Source: Prevotellaceae bacterium (GTDB lineage Bacteria; Bacteroidota; Bacteroidia; Bacteroidales; Bacteroidaceae). From it: a DNA stretch of 14,675 nucleotides. The stretch is from NCBI GenBank assembly GCA_003150315.1, contig QAML01000037.1, forward strand, positions 8,351 through 23,025, written 5' to 3'. The notes under the pieces were generated by a model. The model made no database searches, had not been told where the DNA came from, and was given only the letters and a program-made list of their open reading frames with translations. Of the stretch, positions 1 to 7,677 are shown piece by piece (the first letter of the stretch is position 1; the number at the start of each line of letters is the position of its first letter). Position numbers and translations under genes: made by a program.

Positions 1-64
1 AAATACAAGGCACTTATTTTAAAATAAGTGCCTTGTATTTTTTGCGATAAGCCATGTGTGTTTT
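1..64. repeat. Nested palindromic repeat, copy A (cut by window start)
   Basis: Bases 1-40 are a perfect 40-bp palindrome: AAATACAAGGCACTTATTTT followed directly by its reverse complement. A third, degenerate unit (GATAAGCCATGTGTG, then T's) follows at about 46-64, with its GCC core exactly 21 bp after the GCC core of the previous unit. The matching outer-left unit seen in the other copies would lie before base 1. The copy sits about 100 bases beyond the terminator of the DoxX gene, outside any coding region. The family and its function are not recognised. Confidence 0.9.
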
Positions 65-160
65 CCGGGGTGTATTTCTGTAAGTTTTTTGTGCCTGTTG
101 TGATGATTTTTTTCGGTGTTTTTCACGATTTATCTGCCATGCCGTTAAGCGCAAATATAA

Positions 161-197
161 AAACGGGACGCAGGCTGTTGCTTACGTCCCGTTTTTT
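161..197 (-). terminator. Intrinsic terminator of the nucleoside hydrolase-DoxX unit
   Basis: A 10-bp stem (AAACGGGACG at 161-170 with CGTCCCGTTT at 185-194) encloses a 14-base loop. On the minus strand the stem is followed by TTTTTAT, as expected for a Rho-independent terminator 13 bases after the DoxX stop codon. The plus strand also has a T run (192-197), so it may stop transcription from both sides. Confidence 0.85.
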
Positions 198-209
198 GTT
201 TGGAGATGT

Positions 210-644
210 TTATTTTACGTGCTTAATAAGCTTTGCATCAAGCGATTTGCCGCCTGCGCCAATGTATACGAGCACTGCCATGACGGCTATATATACGAAC
301 GCAAGCTCTCCCGCGCCGAATATGTCGCATCCGTGCACTGCCACGAGTGCCACAACGAGGTTTACGAGTATTATTGCCGCTGCCGCACGGGTCATGAAGC
401 CGAGCATGACGGCTATGCTGCCCAAAGTTTCGGCAAGCATGGAAAGGGTGAGCGACATTGTATCGCCTATTCCCAACGGGTCGGGAAACTGAGGGCAAAG
501 CATGGAAAAGTTAACAAGTTTACCCAGCCCGTGAATGAACATCATGACTCCGAACACCAGTCGCAGCGCAAGGAGAACGTTTGCCGTTTGGGCATCGCGG
601 GGCGTGGGGAGCAGGATTTCTAAGATTTTTTTCTTTTCAATCAT
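210..644 (-). CDS. DoxX family inner-membrane protein
   Basis: This 144-residue protein is the usual length for the DoxX family. It has four hydrophobic segments, at about residues 22-42, 68-84, 85-104 and 113-131. The family's LRLVFGxMxFxHGLGKL stretch is at the start of the first segment, and a polar GCDIF loop lies before the last. DoxX proteins are small four-helix membrane proteins; some are subunits of quinone-linked oxidoreductases and many have no assigned role. The gene starts one base after the stop of the nucleoside hydrolase (TAA-G-ATG), so the two are almost certainly cotranscribed and perhaps translationally coupled. Nothing in the sequence gives a substrate. Family assignment is secure; function is open. 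Confidence 0.88.
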   Translation of the reverse strand: MIEKKKILEILLPTPRDAQTANVLLALRLVFGVMMFIHGLGKLVNFSMLCPQFPDPLGIGDTMSLTLSMLAETLGSIAVMLGFMTRAAAAIILVNLVVALVAVHGCDIFGAGELAFVYIAVMAVLVYIGAGGKSLDAKLIKHVK

Positions 645-645
645 C

Positions 646-1653
646 TTATTTCTTAAACTTTTTGGGTTTCATCGTGGTAACCTTTATCAAAAGTTCCCGC
701 AGAGCCTTATCCTGCGCGGGAGTAGTGGTAAGATAGCGATGTTTTCCGTTGGGCGACGGTGTGAAATGGTTAAATCCATTGTCGTCAATGCTTATGGTGC
801 CGCGTTCGCTAAGATTGAAAAGTTCCGGATGTACAAGATATATTGCCGACATAACGTCAAATTCGCACTGCTCGCCGTTCGGGTCGGGAACATTCACACT
901 TGTTGCCACATTAAGCGGGTGAGGGGTTGTCCATGCCAGTTTTTCGTGCATGAGACTCAGGGGATATCTCACCTTCTCGCCTATCTCGAATGGGTTCTGT
1001 ACTATTTCGCCGGGCCATTCTCTCATCACTTTCTGCATTGCCGGTATGTCGCAGTTCACATTGTACTCGCTGAACGGATTTTCACGGTAACAGCCCATCA
1101 TGGTTGAGAGAAGTTTCACTTTCTTAGCCACAAGTTCGCGCCCTGAAAGCGGAGAAAATTTGTCGGGCTTGGAGTCGAGCAGCAGCGCAAGGTTCGTGGC
1201 AAATCCCACAGAGACTATCGTAACGCTGTTGTCGGGTTGTTTGGCGAGTATTCGGCGATAGAAATCCACGGCGTTCTCATATTTGCCGTTTTTTGTAGGT
1301 TTGAATGCAATTTTTCCCTTGCTGTTGCGGCACAGAGCCACGGAATCGGCGTAATGACGACCATCGTTGGGGCGCGAAACAGGCGTGGGACTTTTGGCAA
1401 CGGGCACCTTGGAATAGCCGTACCAGTTGAGCGAACCGTCAACTGCGGCACAAATGTTGGGACCTTCCTTGTGTGTGCCCACACCAAGGAGTTTCATCTT
1501 TCCGAGGTCGTTGTATTTGCAAATAAATTCGAGTGCGAGGGCATCGTCTGCGTCGTTTCCGTAATCGGTTTCGTATATCACACTCACGGGTTGCGCTTTT
1601 ATTGCGCCCGTTCCAGCCAAGAGGCACAAAACGGCAAAGATTAATCTTTTCAT
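646..1653 (-). CDS. Exported inosine-uridine-type nucleoside hydrolase
   Basis: This 335-residue protein probably hydrolyses the N-glycosidic bond of ribonucleosides, giving base plus ribose. The start at 1653 is chosen because it puts a clear signal peptide at the N-terminus (MKRLIFAVLCLLAGTGAIKA, residues 1-20). An upstream in-frame start would add 21 residues and bury it. The mature protein opens with ETDYGNDADDALAL (residues 28-41), the calcium- and ribose-binding Asp cluster of the family, in the longer variant with two extra residues. The late metal Asp is likely D266, in FDVMSAIYLVHPE. The signal peptide implies action in the periplasm or as a lipid-free exported enzyme; most family members are cytoplasmic. 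A TACATTTG -7 element lies 25 bases upstream. It shares a divergent intergenic region with the LptF/LptG permease. Substrate preference cannot be read from the sequence. Confidence 0.86.
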   Translation of the reverse strand: MKRLIFAVLCLLAGTGAIKAQPVSVIYETDYGNDADDALALEFICKYNDLGKMKLLGVGTHKEGPNICAAVDGSLNWYGYSKVPVAKSPTPVSRPNDGRHYADSVALCRNSKGKIAFKPTKNGKYENAVDFYRRILAKQPDNSVTIVSVGFATNLALLLDSKPDKFSPLSGRELVAKKVKLLSTMMGCYRENPFSEYNVNCDIPAMQKVMREWPGEIVQNPFEIGEKVRYPLSLMHEKLAWTTPHPLNVATSVNVPDPNGEQCEFDVMSAIYLVHPELFNLSERGTISIDDNGFNHFTPSPNGKHRYLTTTPAQDKALRELLIKVTTMKPKKFKK

Positions 1654-1678
1654 GATTGTCGATTTTTGTTGTGAGTTA

Positions 1679-1686
1679 CAAATGTA
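1679..1686 (-). promoter_or_regulatory. -7 element (TACATTTG) for the nucleoside hydrolase
   Basis: On the minus strand this reads TACATTTG, matching the Bacteroidota TAnnTTTG consensus, 25 bases before the chosen start. No TTTG is found 19-21 bases further upstream, so only the -7 half is supported. Confidence 0.55.
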
Positions 1687-1769
1687 CGAAAAAATTACAA
1701 TACCCTGCGCGGACATTCGTCAATTGGCAGACGGTGAACGAGAGCTTGCGCGTGCGACAACGGTTGGCA

Positions 1770-1840
1770 CTGCAAAAGAGCCGCATTGCAGGGTTTGCAG
1801 GTTCTTTTCGAAACTAACGTATTATACATTATTTATAATG
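1770..1840. promoter_or_regulatory. Inverted repeats in the divergent intergenic region
   Basis: Two small inverted repeats lie between the divergent nucleoside hydrolase and permease genes: CTGCAA/TTGCAG (1770-1775, 1786-1791) and CATTAT-TT-ATAATG (1827-1840). The second is about 30 bases upstream of the permease -7 element. They could be operator sites or chance AT-rich symmetry. No known riboswitch motif was recognised here. Confidence 0.25.
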
Positions 1841-1870
1841 CGTGGGGGGTATAAATTGCCCTATTCTTCG

Positions 1871-1878
1871 TAAATTTG
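1871..1878 (+). promoter_or_regulatory. -7 element (TAAATTTG) for the permease-ribBA operon
   Basis: TAAATTTG matches TAnnTTTG and lies 37 bases before the permease ATG. The position expected for a -33 TTTG is G-rich (about 1846-1851) and does not match, so the promoter is half supported. Confidence 0.5.
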
Positions 1879-1915
1879 CCGATTAAGCGGTAAAATATCC
1901 GCACAGCCCGTAATT

Positions 1916-4021
1916 ATGACGCCGATAAAGAAACTCGACATATTCATAACCAAGAACTTCCTGACGCTTTTGGCAGGAGCGTTTTTCGTATGTCTGTTTG
2001 TGTTGATGATGCAGTTCACCTGGCGATACATAGACGAGCTTATAGGCAAAGGATTGACCATGGACGTGTTCGCCAAGTTCTTCTGGTACATGGCTTTATC
2101 GCTCATACCGCAGGCCATGCCGCTTGCCATTTTGCTGGCATCGCTCATAAGTTTCGGCAACATGGGCGAAAGGCTCGAACTTCTGGCTATGAAAACGGTG
2201 GGTGTGTCGCTCCTGAGAATAATGCGACCACTTATTGTTTTGATGATAGGCATAAGCGGAGCTTCGTTTTACTTTCAAAACGTTACCGGACCCTATGCCG
2301 AACTGCAGCTGCGCACTCTCCTAATGAGTATGCATGAGAGCGCACCGGCTTTGGAGATTCCCGAAGGAATTTTCTACAACGGCATACCCAACATAAACAT
2401 CTATGTAAAGCACAAACACAACGAAACGGGCATGCTTTACGATGTTATAATATACAAAACCGACCAGGGATTCAACAAGGCGCAGATAGTGCTTTCCGAC
2501 TCGGCTAAGCTCGAAATAACGGCAGACAAAAAGTTTCTCGTGCTGCAACTCTTTAACGGCGAACAGTTTGAAAATCTCCAGACAGGCACTTCAAATCAGA
2601 TAAGGGCTTATGTGCCTTACGATCGCGAGACTTTTAACTACAAGAAATTCATAATAGATTTCGACAGTAACTTTAATGTTCTCGATGCCAACGCAATCGG
2701 TAACCGCCCCGAGTCGAAAAACATGAAACAACTCGTAGCCGGAATTGATTCGATGACTGTTCACGGCGACAGTCTCGGAATGGCAAACTACGATTTCATA
2801 TCACGTGAGGGCGATTTGGGACCTGTTCCGTCGTTCAACTATGTGGGCTATTTTCCCATGGTAGGCAATCCCGCCATGAACCCTTCCGGCGGAATAATTG
2901 GCGATGAAGCTACACTTTCAAACAATCCCGACAGCTTCAGACTGGCAAAAGAAAAACAGGAAGCAGAACAAAGAAAAAAACGCAATGCAGAAGGCGAAAA
3001 AGCCATCAAATCTTTCAAGGCGAGGGAGGCAAAAGTCATTGCTGCCGCGAGAAAAATTGATTTCGACAGCCTTGTAGCGTCGCTCCCGGCCTCAACCCGC
3101 GCGCAAATAGTGGGACACGGACACGAAATTTCGCAACAGATCATGACCGATCTCGAATGGCAGAAATACGAAACCGAAGACAACGAACTTATGATAAGGA
3201 AATATCACATAGCATGGCACGAAAAAATAATAGTGTCTCTGACCTGTCTGATATTCTTCTTTATCGGTGCACCGCTCGGTTCTATCATACAAAAAGGCGG
3301 ACTTGGTGCGCCCACCGTGCTGTCGGTGTCGATTTTCATTCTTTACTACATAATAAGCACATCGGGCATGAAGCTCGCCAAGGAAGGTACTTGGGAAGTT
3401 GCTTTCGGCATGTGGATGAGCGTTATGATACTTGCGCCGCTCGGAGCATTCCTTACATATAAAGCCAACAACGATTCCGTGGTGTTCAATCCCGAAGCTT
3501 ATCGCCGCCTGATACACCGTGTGCTGGGACTTCGCACTCGTCGTCATGTGGCACGCAAAGAAGTTATTGTTTACGACCCGGATTATATCTCGCTTTACGA
3601 ACGTCTCGGAATTCTTGCGGAACGTTGCCGGGAATATAACGACAAGAAAAAACTTTGGAGGATACCAAATTATCTGAATCACTTTTTCTATCCGCAGCCC
3701 GACCATGAAGTAGAAAACATAAACGCAGAAATGGAGGAAGTTATAGAAGAACTTTCAAATTCCAAGAATGCCAAGGTGCTTTACGAGCTTAATCGTTTCC
3801 CGGTAATCTTTGCCTCGGCACACGTTTCGCCTTTTGCCAATGCCTGGCTCAATCGTGTTTCGGGAATATTGCTTCCTGTGGGACTTTTCCTATGGTTCAG
3901 AATGTGGAAATTCCGCTTAAGATTGTTCCGGGATATGAAACAAATCGTATCTTCGTGCCAAAAAGAACGGGAATATATAAATGAAATATTGCCGCAAACA
4001 GACATAAAACTCGAAAAATAA
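1916..4021 (+). CDS. LptF/LptG (YjgP/YjgQ) family permease, long form
   Basis: This is a 701-residue inner-membrane permease of the family that, with LptB and LptC, extracts lipopolysaccharide from the inner membrane for export. Three N-terminal membrane segments (about residues 15-37, 57-80 and 100-122) are followed by a large periplasmic region. Three more segments follow, at about 438-458, 464-483 and 492-512. The MGERLELLAMKTVGVS loop after segment 2 is the typical cytoplasmic coupling-helix region. E. coli LptF and LptG are only about 360 residues. Here a charged Lys/Glu/Ala-rich, probably coiled-coil insert (about 342-382) lies in the periplasmic region. A C-terminal extension (about 515-701) carries one further hydrophobic stretch near 647-661. 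Long forms of this kind are, as I recall, common in Bacteroidota. Whether it corresponds to LptF or LptG is not decided. It is the first gene of the operon; ribBA starts 12 bases later. Confidence 0.9.
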   Translation: MTPIKKLDIFITKNFLTLLAGAFFVCLFVLMMQFTWRYIDELIGKGLTMDVFAKFFWYMALSLIPQAMPLAILLASLISFGNMGERLELLAMKTVGVSLLRIMRPLIVLMIGISGASFYFQNVTGPYAELQLRTLLMSMHESAPALEIPEGIFYNGIPNINIYVKHKHNETGMLYDVIIYKTDQGFNKAQIVLSDSAKLEITADKKFLVLQLFNGEQFENLQTGTSNQIRAYVPYDRETFNYKKFIIDFDSNFNVLDANAIGNRPESKNMKQLVAGIDSMTVHGDSLGMANYDFISREGDLGPVPSFNYVGYFPMVGNPAMNPSGGIIGDEATLSNNPDSFRLAKEKQEAEQRKKRNAEGEKAIKSFKAREAKVIAAARKIDFDSLVASLPASTRAQIVGHGHEISQQIMTDLEWQKYETEDNELMIRKYHIAWHEKIIVSLTCLIFFFIGAPLGSIIQKGGLGAPTVLSVSIFILYYIISTSGMKLAKEGTWEVAFGMWMSVMILAPLGAFLTYKANNDSVVFNPEAYRRLIHRVLGLRTRRHVARKEVIVYDPDYISLYERLGILAERCREYNDKKKLWRIPNYLNHFFYPQPDHEVENINAEMEEVIEELSNSKNAKVLYELNRFPVIFASAHVSPFANAWLNRVSGILLPVGLFLWFRMWKFRLRLFRDMKQIVSSCQKEREYINEILPQTDIKLEK

Positions 4022-4033
4022 AACAACAATATA

Positions 4034-5257
4034 ATGACAGAGAACGAAAACTTCAAAATGGCAACTGTGGAAGAGGCAATAGCCGACTTCAAACAGGGAA
4101 AATTCGTTATAGTGGTTGACGACCCCGGAAGAGAAAACGAGGGAGACCTCATAACTTCTGCCGAAATGATTACCGAAGAAAAGGTGAACTTCATGCTTAA
4201 AAACGGAAGGGGTGTGCTCTGTGCGCCAATAACCATATCACGCTGCAGAGAGCTTGGTTTGCAACATCAGGTAGAGAACAACACAAGTCTTCTTGGTACT
4301 CCGTTCACCGTAGCGGTTGACAAACTCGAAGGATGCACCACCGGTGTCAGCACACACGACCGTGCGGAAACCATAAAGGCTCTTGCCGATCCGAAGTCCA
4401 CAGCCGACACTTTCGGAAAGCCTGGTCATATTTGTCCTCTCTATGCTCAGGACAACGGAGTGCTTCGTCGTGCTGGACATACAGAAGCTGCCGTGGATTT
4501 GACGAGACTTGCCGGTTTGCGTCCCGCAGCTGCTTTGATTGAAATCCTGAATGAGGACGGAACTATGGCTCGCATGCCGCAACTTATAGAAAAAGCCAAG
4601 GAATGGGGACTTCGCATTCTTACGATAAAAGACCTTATTGAATACAGAATCAAGACCGATTCGCTTGTAGAAAAGGGAGAAGAAGTAGATATGCCCACTG
4701 ATTACGGACATTTCCACCTTATTCCTTTCCGCCAAAAGAGTAACGAAAAAGAACACGTGGCTCTTATCAAAGGAGAATGGACTCCCGACGAGCCAATTCT
4801 TGTTCGCGTGCATTCTTCATGCGCCACGGGAGATATTTTCGGCTCAAAGCGTTGCGATTGCGGCGAACAACTTCATCGCTCAATGCAGAAAATTGAAGAA
4901 GCAGGCAAAGGTGTTGTACTTTATCTCAATCAAGAGGGACGCGGCATAGGACTCATGGCTAAAATAGCCGCATATAAACTTCAGGAAGAGGGATACGACA
5001 CGGTGGATGCCAATATTCATCTCGGCTATGACCCGGATGAAAGAGATTACGGCGTAGGCGCGCAGATTCTCAGGGAACTTGGCGTGCACAAAATGAGGCT
5101 TCTCACCAACAATCCCGTGAAACGTGTGGGACTGGAGGCATACGGACTTGAAATTGTGGAGAATGTGCCTATCGAAATACAGCCTAACAAATACAATGAG
5201 CGTTACCTGCGCACAAAGAAAGAACGCATGGGACACACATTGCATTTCAATAAATAA
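4034..5257 (+). CDS. ribBA: Bifunctional DHBP synthase / GTP cyclohydrolase II
   Basis: This 407-residue fusion supplies both entry steps of riboflavin synthesis. The RibB part (about 9-210) turns ribulose 5-phosphate into 3,4-dihydroxy-2-butanone 4-phosphate. The RibA part (about 215-405) opens GTP to the pyrimidine precursor. RibB shows [10 protein letters not shown] (residues 29-38), with the acidic metal- and substrate-binding residues, and GHTEAAVDL. RibA shows the zinc-binding cysteines C263, C274 and C276 in [17 protein letters not shown], then NQEGRGIGL, and the [13 protein letters not shown] stretch. All key residues appear intact and the length is normal for fused RibBA. It lies 12 bases after the permease and 22 bases before the Bax-inhibitor gene. 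No FMN riboswitch is visible upstream of it or of the operon. Confidence 0.97.
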   Translation: MTENENFKMATVEEAIADFKQGKFVIVVDDPGRENEGDLITSAEMITEEKVNFMLKNGRGVLCAPITISRCRELGLQHQVENNTSLLGTPFTVAVDKLEGCTTGVSTHDRAETIKALADPKSTADTFGKPGHICPLYAQDNGVLRRAGHTEAAVDLTRLAGLRPAAALIEILNEDGTMARMPQLIEKAKEWGLRILTIKDLIEYRIKTDSLVEKGEEVDMPTDYGHFHLIPFRQKSNEKEHVALIKGEWTPDEPILVRVHSSCATGDIFGSKRCDCGEQLHRSMQKIEEAGKGVVLYLNQEGRGIGLMAKIAAYKLQEEGYDTVDANIHLGYDPDERDYGVGAQILRELGVHKMRLLTNNPVKRVGLEAYGLEIVENVPIEIQPNKYNERYLRTKKERMGHTLHFNK

Positions 5258-5279
5258 CTAATACAAAAAAATTACAACT

Positions 5280-5993
5280 ATGGAAAGAGAAATCAAATAC
5301 GGAAGCCCCGTGCTCGAAGGAGTTCAAAGTGCTTATCGCGTCCTGATGCGCAAAGTTTATCTGTGGATGTCTCTGGCACTCGCTGTAACGGGAATGACAT
5401 CTTTTTATATAGCTTCCAATCCCGGATTGCTTCAAACAATCTTTACGTCGGGCGGAATATTTCTTATGCTGGCTATTGCAGAAATTGCGATTGTGTTCAT
5501 CCTGTCGGCAAGAATAATGAAGATGTCGTTTGCAACGGCAGGAATTATGTTTGCAGCCTATTCTGTTTTGAACGGAGTAACCATGTCGTTCATCTTCATA
5601 AGATTCACGATGAGTTCTATTGCCGGAGCTTTCTTCGTAACTGCCGGAATGTTTGCGGTAATGTCTTTCATAGGCTTCACACTCAAAAAAGATTTAGCCT
5701 CATTCGGCTCTTTCTTCTTCATGGCTCTTATCGGATTGGTCATTGCCACTGTTGTAAACGCTTTTTGGGCTAACAGTGTGCTCTACTGGGTTATTACATA
5801 CATTGGAGTGCTGCTTTTTGTAGGGCTCACGGCTTACGACACGCAGAAGATAAAGCACATGCTCATGATGTATGGCGATGAAGTGAACGACAACACGCAG
5901 AAGCTCGCTCTTCTGGGCAGTCTTTCGCTCTATCTTGACTTTATCAACCTGTTTTTGTACATATTGCGTTTCTTCGGACGCAATGATAATTGA
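5280..5993 (+). CDS. Bax inhibitor-1 / YccA family membrane protein
   Basis: This 237-residue protein with about seven hydrophobic helices from residue 25 onward belongs to the Bax inhibitor-1 (TMBIM; bacterial YccA/YbhL/YetJ) family. The family's paired acidic residues are present: D187 in GLTAYDTQKI and D220 in SLYLDFINLFLYILR. In the Bacillus homologue YetJ the equivalent aspartates form a pH-sensitive pair linked to calcium leak. E. coli YccA instead interacts with the protease FtsH. Which role applies here is not shown. The C-terminal RFFGRND ending is usual for the family. The start, 22 bases after ribBA, is preceded by an A-rich stretch with no clear Shine-Dalgarno. It is most likely cotranscribed with ribBA. 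Confidence 0.93.
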   Translation: MEREIKYGSPVLEGVQSAYRVLMRKVYLWMSLALAVTGMTSFYIASNPGLLQTIFTSGGIFLMLAIAEIAIVFILSARIMKMSFATAGIMFAAYSVLNGVTMSFIFIRFTMSSIAGAFFVTAGMFAVMSFIGFTLKKDLASFGSFFFMALIGLVIATVVNAFWANSVLYWVITYIGVLLFVGLTAYDTQKIKHMLMMYGDEVNDNTQKLALLGSLSLYLDFINLFLYILRFFGRNDN

Positions 5994-6034
5994 CGTCTTA
6001 CCCATTAGTAAAACAACATAAAACGAATATAATA

Positions 6035-7228
6035 ATGAACGAACTGTCAGCACGTTTAAATCGTCTCGCGCCGTCAGCCACATTGGCTATGTCGCAGCGA
6101 AGCAATGAACTTAAGGCGAGTGGCGTTGACGTTGTAAATCTCAGCGTCGGCGAACCCGATTTCAACACTCCCGATCATATTAAGGAAGCAGCCAAGAAAG
6201 CTATAGACGAAAACTATTCACGCTACTCCCCTGTACCCGGTTATCCCGTTTTGCGCGAGGCTATCGTAGAAAAACTGAAACGCGAAAACAATCTTGAATA
6301 CAAATCATCGCAGATTATATGCTCAAACGGCGCAAAGCAAAGCGTGTGCAACGTTGTCATGTCGCTCGTGGGCGAAGGCGACGAGGTCATTGTGCCCGCG
6401 CCATACTGGGTGAGTTACACACAAATGGTGAAACTTGCCGACGGAGTGCCTGTTACCGTAGCCACGGGGCTTGAACAGAACTTCAAAATGTCTCCCGAAC
6501 AGCTCGAAAAGGCTATCACTCCGCAAACCCGCGCACTTATTCTCTGTTCCCCGAGCAATCCCACGGGTTCAATCTATTCTTACGAAGAACTCGAGGCACT
6601 TGCCGAGGTTTTGAAGAAACACGAGCGCGTAATGGTCATTTCCGACGAGATTTACGAGCATATCAATTACACCGGCAAGCACGCAAGCATGGCGCAAGTG
6701 CCCGGAATGAAAGAACGCACGGTGATTATTAACGGCGTGTCTAAGGCTTACGCCATGACAGGTTGGAGAATAGGCTTTGCAGCAGGCGAGGAATGGGTCA
6801 TAAAAGCCTGCAACAAACTCCAGGGTCAATATACCAGCGGACCGTGTTCGGTTAGTCAGATGGCTGCTGCGGCAGCGTTTGCCGGACCTCAGGAATGCGT
6901 TGAAACCATGCGCCGGGCTTTCGAACGCAGAAAGAATCTCATAGTATCGCTTGCCCGCGAAATTCCCGGACTTGAGGTTAACGACCCCGAGGGAGCCTTC
7001 TATCTCTTTCCCAAATGCAGCAGCTATTTCGGCAAAAAAGACGGCGACACAGTGATAAAGGACTCTAACGACATGGCTCTCTATCTACTCGACAAAGGAC
7101 ACGTAGCTACTGTGAGCGGAGACGCTTTCGGTGCTCCCGGATACTTCCGCATGAGCTATGCAACCGATGAAGACAGCATACGCAAGGCTATGAAGCGCAT
7201 AGCCGAAGCACTTGCAAAACTGAAATAA
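6035..7228 (+). CDS. aspB: Aspartate aminotransferase, class I/II (subgroup Ib type)
   Basis: This 397-residue PLP enzyme very likely interconverts aspartate and 2-oxoglutarate with oxaloacetate and glutamate. The start at 6035 (MNELSARLNRLAPS) is preferred. An in-frame ATG at 5990 would overlap the previous gene by 4 bases and add 15 residues that do not fit the family N-terminus. Visible motifs are VNLSVGEPDFNTPDHI, the SPSNPTGSIYS loop, SDEIYEHI with the ring-nitrogen Asp, and SKAYAMTGWRIG with the PLP-binding lysine K237. The C-terminal YFRMSYA holds the carboxylate-binding Arg. It is last in the operon, 41 bases after the Bax-inhibitor gene, and a strong terminator follows. Related subgroup enzymes also act on prephenate or tyrosine, so the substrate is inferred. 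Confidence 0.93.
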   Translation: MNELSARLNRLAPSATLAMSQRSNELKASGVDVVNLSVGEPDFNTPDHIKEAAKKAIDENYSRYSPVPGYPVLREAIVEKLKRENNLEYKSSQIICSNGAKQSVCNVVMSLVGEGDEVIVPAPYWVSYTQMVKLADGVPVTVATGLEQNFKMSPEQLEKAITPQTRALILCSPSNPTGSIYSYEELEALAEVLKKHERVMVISDEIYEHINYTGKHASMAQVPGMKERTVIINGVSKAYAMTGWRIGFAAGEEWVIKACNKLQGQYTSGPCSVSQMAAAAAFAGPQECVETMRRAFERRKNLIVSLAREIPGLEVNDPEGAFYLFPKCSSYFGKKDGDTVIKDSNDMALYLLDKGHVATVSGDAFGAPGYFRMSYATDEDSIRKAMKRIAEALAKLK

Positions 7229-7253
7229 GGAGACCCTGTTTCCGAAAATCCTT

Positions 7254-7296
7254 AATCGGGCGTTTGCACAAGTTTGCGAACGCCCGATTTCTTTTT
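7254..7296 (+). terminator. Intrinsic terminator closing the permease-aspB operon
   Basis: A GC-rich stem (AATCGGGCGTTTGC with GCGAACGCCCGATT, one wobble pair) is followed by TTTCTTTTT on the plus strand, 25 bases after the aminotransferase stop codon. There is no comparable hairpin between the four upstream genes, which supports one transcription unit. Confidence 0.92.
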
Positions 7297-7385
7297 CCTT
7301 CTCCCGACGACGGGAAAAATACCGTTCAGGAAGCCACGAAAATGCGCCTTTATAAGTCGCTGATAATCAGATGCCGTTTTTCGCG

Positions 7386-7474
7386 AAAAATATAAGGCAT
7401 ATATTTTGAAATACAAGGCACATATTTTAAAATAAGTGCCTTGTATTTTTTACAACATGCCTTATGTTTTTTTT
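7386..7474. repeat. Nested palindromic repeat, copy B
   Basis: Four units of about 21 bp point inward to a dyad at about 7428/7429. The two left units have GGCA cores at 7396 and 7417. The two right units have TGCC cores in GTGCC (7436) and ATGCC (7457). Spacing is 21 bp on both sides. The inner pair (7409-7448) is palindromic with one mismatch; the outer pair is more degenerate. A further bare ATGCC sits at 7479. The copy lies between the terminators of two convergent genes, so it is outside both transcription units. Confidence 0.88.
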
Positions 7475-7592
7475 GCACATGCCATGACGGTGAGAAAATT
7501 CTCTATTTTGCGAAAGCAAAACGGAACAGTTTTATTCCTCGCAGGCATTCGTTTCGTGCGAACACGGAGCGCAAAAACGCAGGAACAAACAA
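7475..7592. other. Gene-free remainder of the 7229-7677 convergent region
   Basis: The 449 bases between the aminotransferase and the isomerase hold two facing terminators and repeat copy B. In the rest I see no gene: reading frames here open from the repeat itself (the MPCIF-type peptides) and have no family resemblance. A small hairpin (TCCCG-ACGA-CGGGA, about 7303-7316) lies just past the operon terminator. Confidence 0.6.
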
Positions 7593-7632
7593 GCGGGACA
7601 TGCCGGTATTTGTACCCCCTGGCATGTCCCGC
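7593..7632 (-). terminator. Intrinsic terminator of the isomerase gene
   Basis: A perfect 12-bp stem (GCGGGACATGCC at 7593-7604 with GGCATGTCCCGC at 7621-7632) encloses a 16-base loop. On the minus strand it is followed by TTGTTTGTT. It begins 45 bases after the stop codon of the isomerase. Confidence 0.85.
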
Positions 7633-7677
7633 CTTATCTTTATCATACCGCCCGCGAAAGCGGCAGAAACTGCTGTC

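Noticed and set aside
1..40. Palindrome as the terminator of the neighbouring operon
   Set aside because: A GC-rich hairpin with a T run already closes that unit at 161-197; the palindrome is very AT-rich and farther downstream.
1..64. Repeat copies as a CRISPR array
   Set aside because: Units of about 21 bp abut with no unique spacers, change orientation at a dyad, and are scattered over the window; no cas gene is present.
1654..1716. Upstream in-frame start for the nucleoside hydrolase
   Set aside because: It would put 21 residues before a clear signal peptide and place the -7 element inside the coding region.
4022..4033. FMN riboswitch for ribBA
   Set aside because: Only 12 bases separate ribBA from the permease, and no conserved FMN aptamer segments were recognised in the operon leader (1871-1915).
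5990..6034. Upstream ATG at 5990 as the start of the aminotransferase
   Set aside because: It would overlap the previous gene's stop and add 15 residues not fitting the family. The ATG at 6035 gives the expected length and N-terminus.
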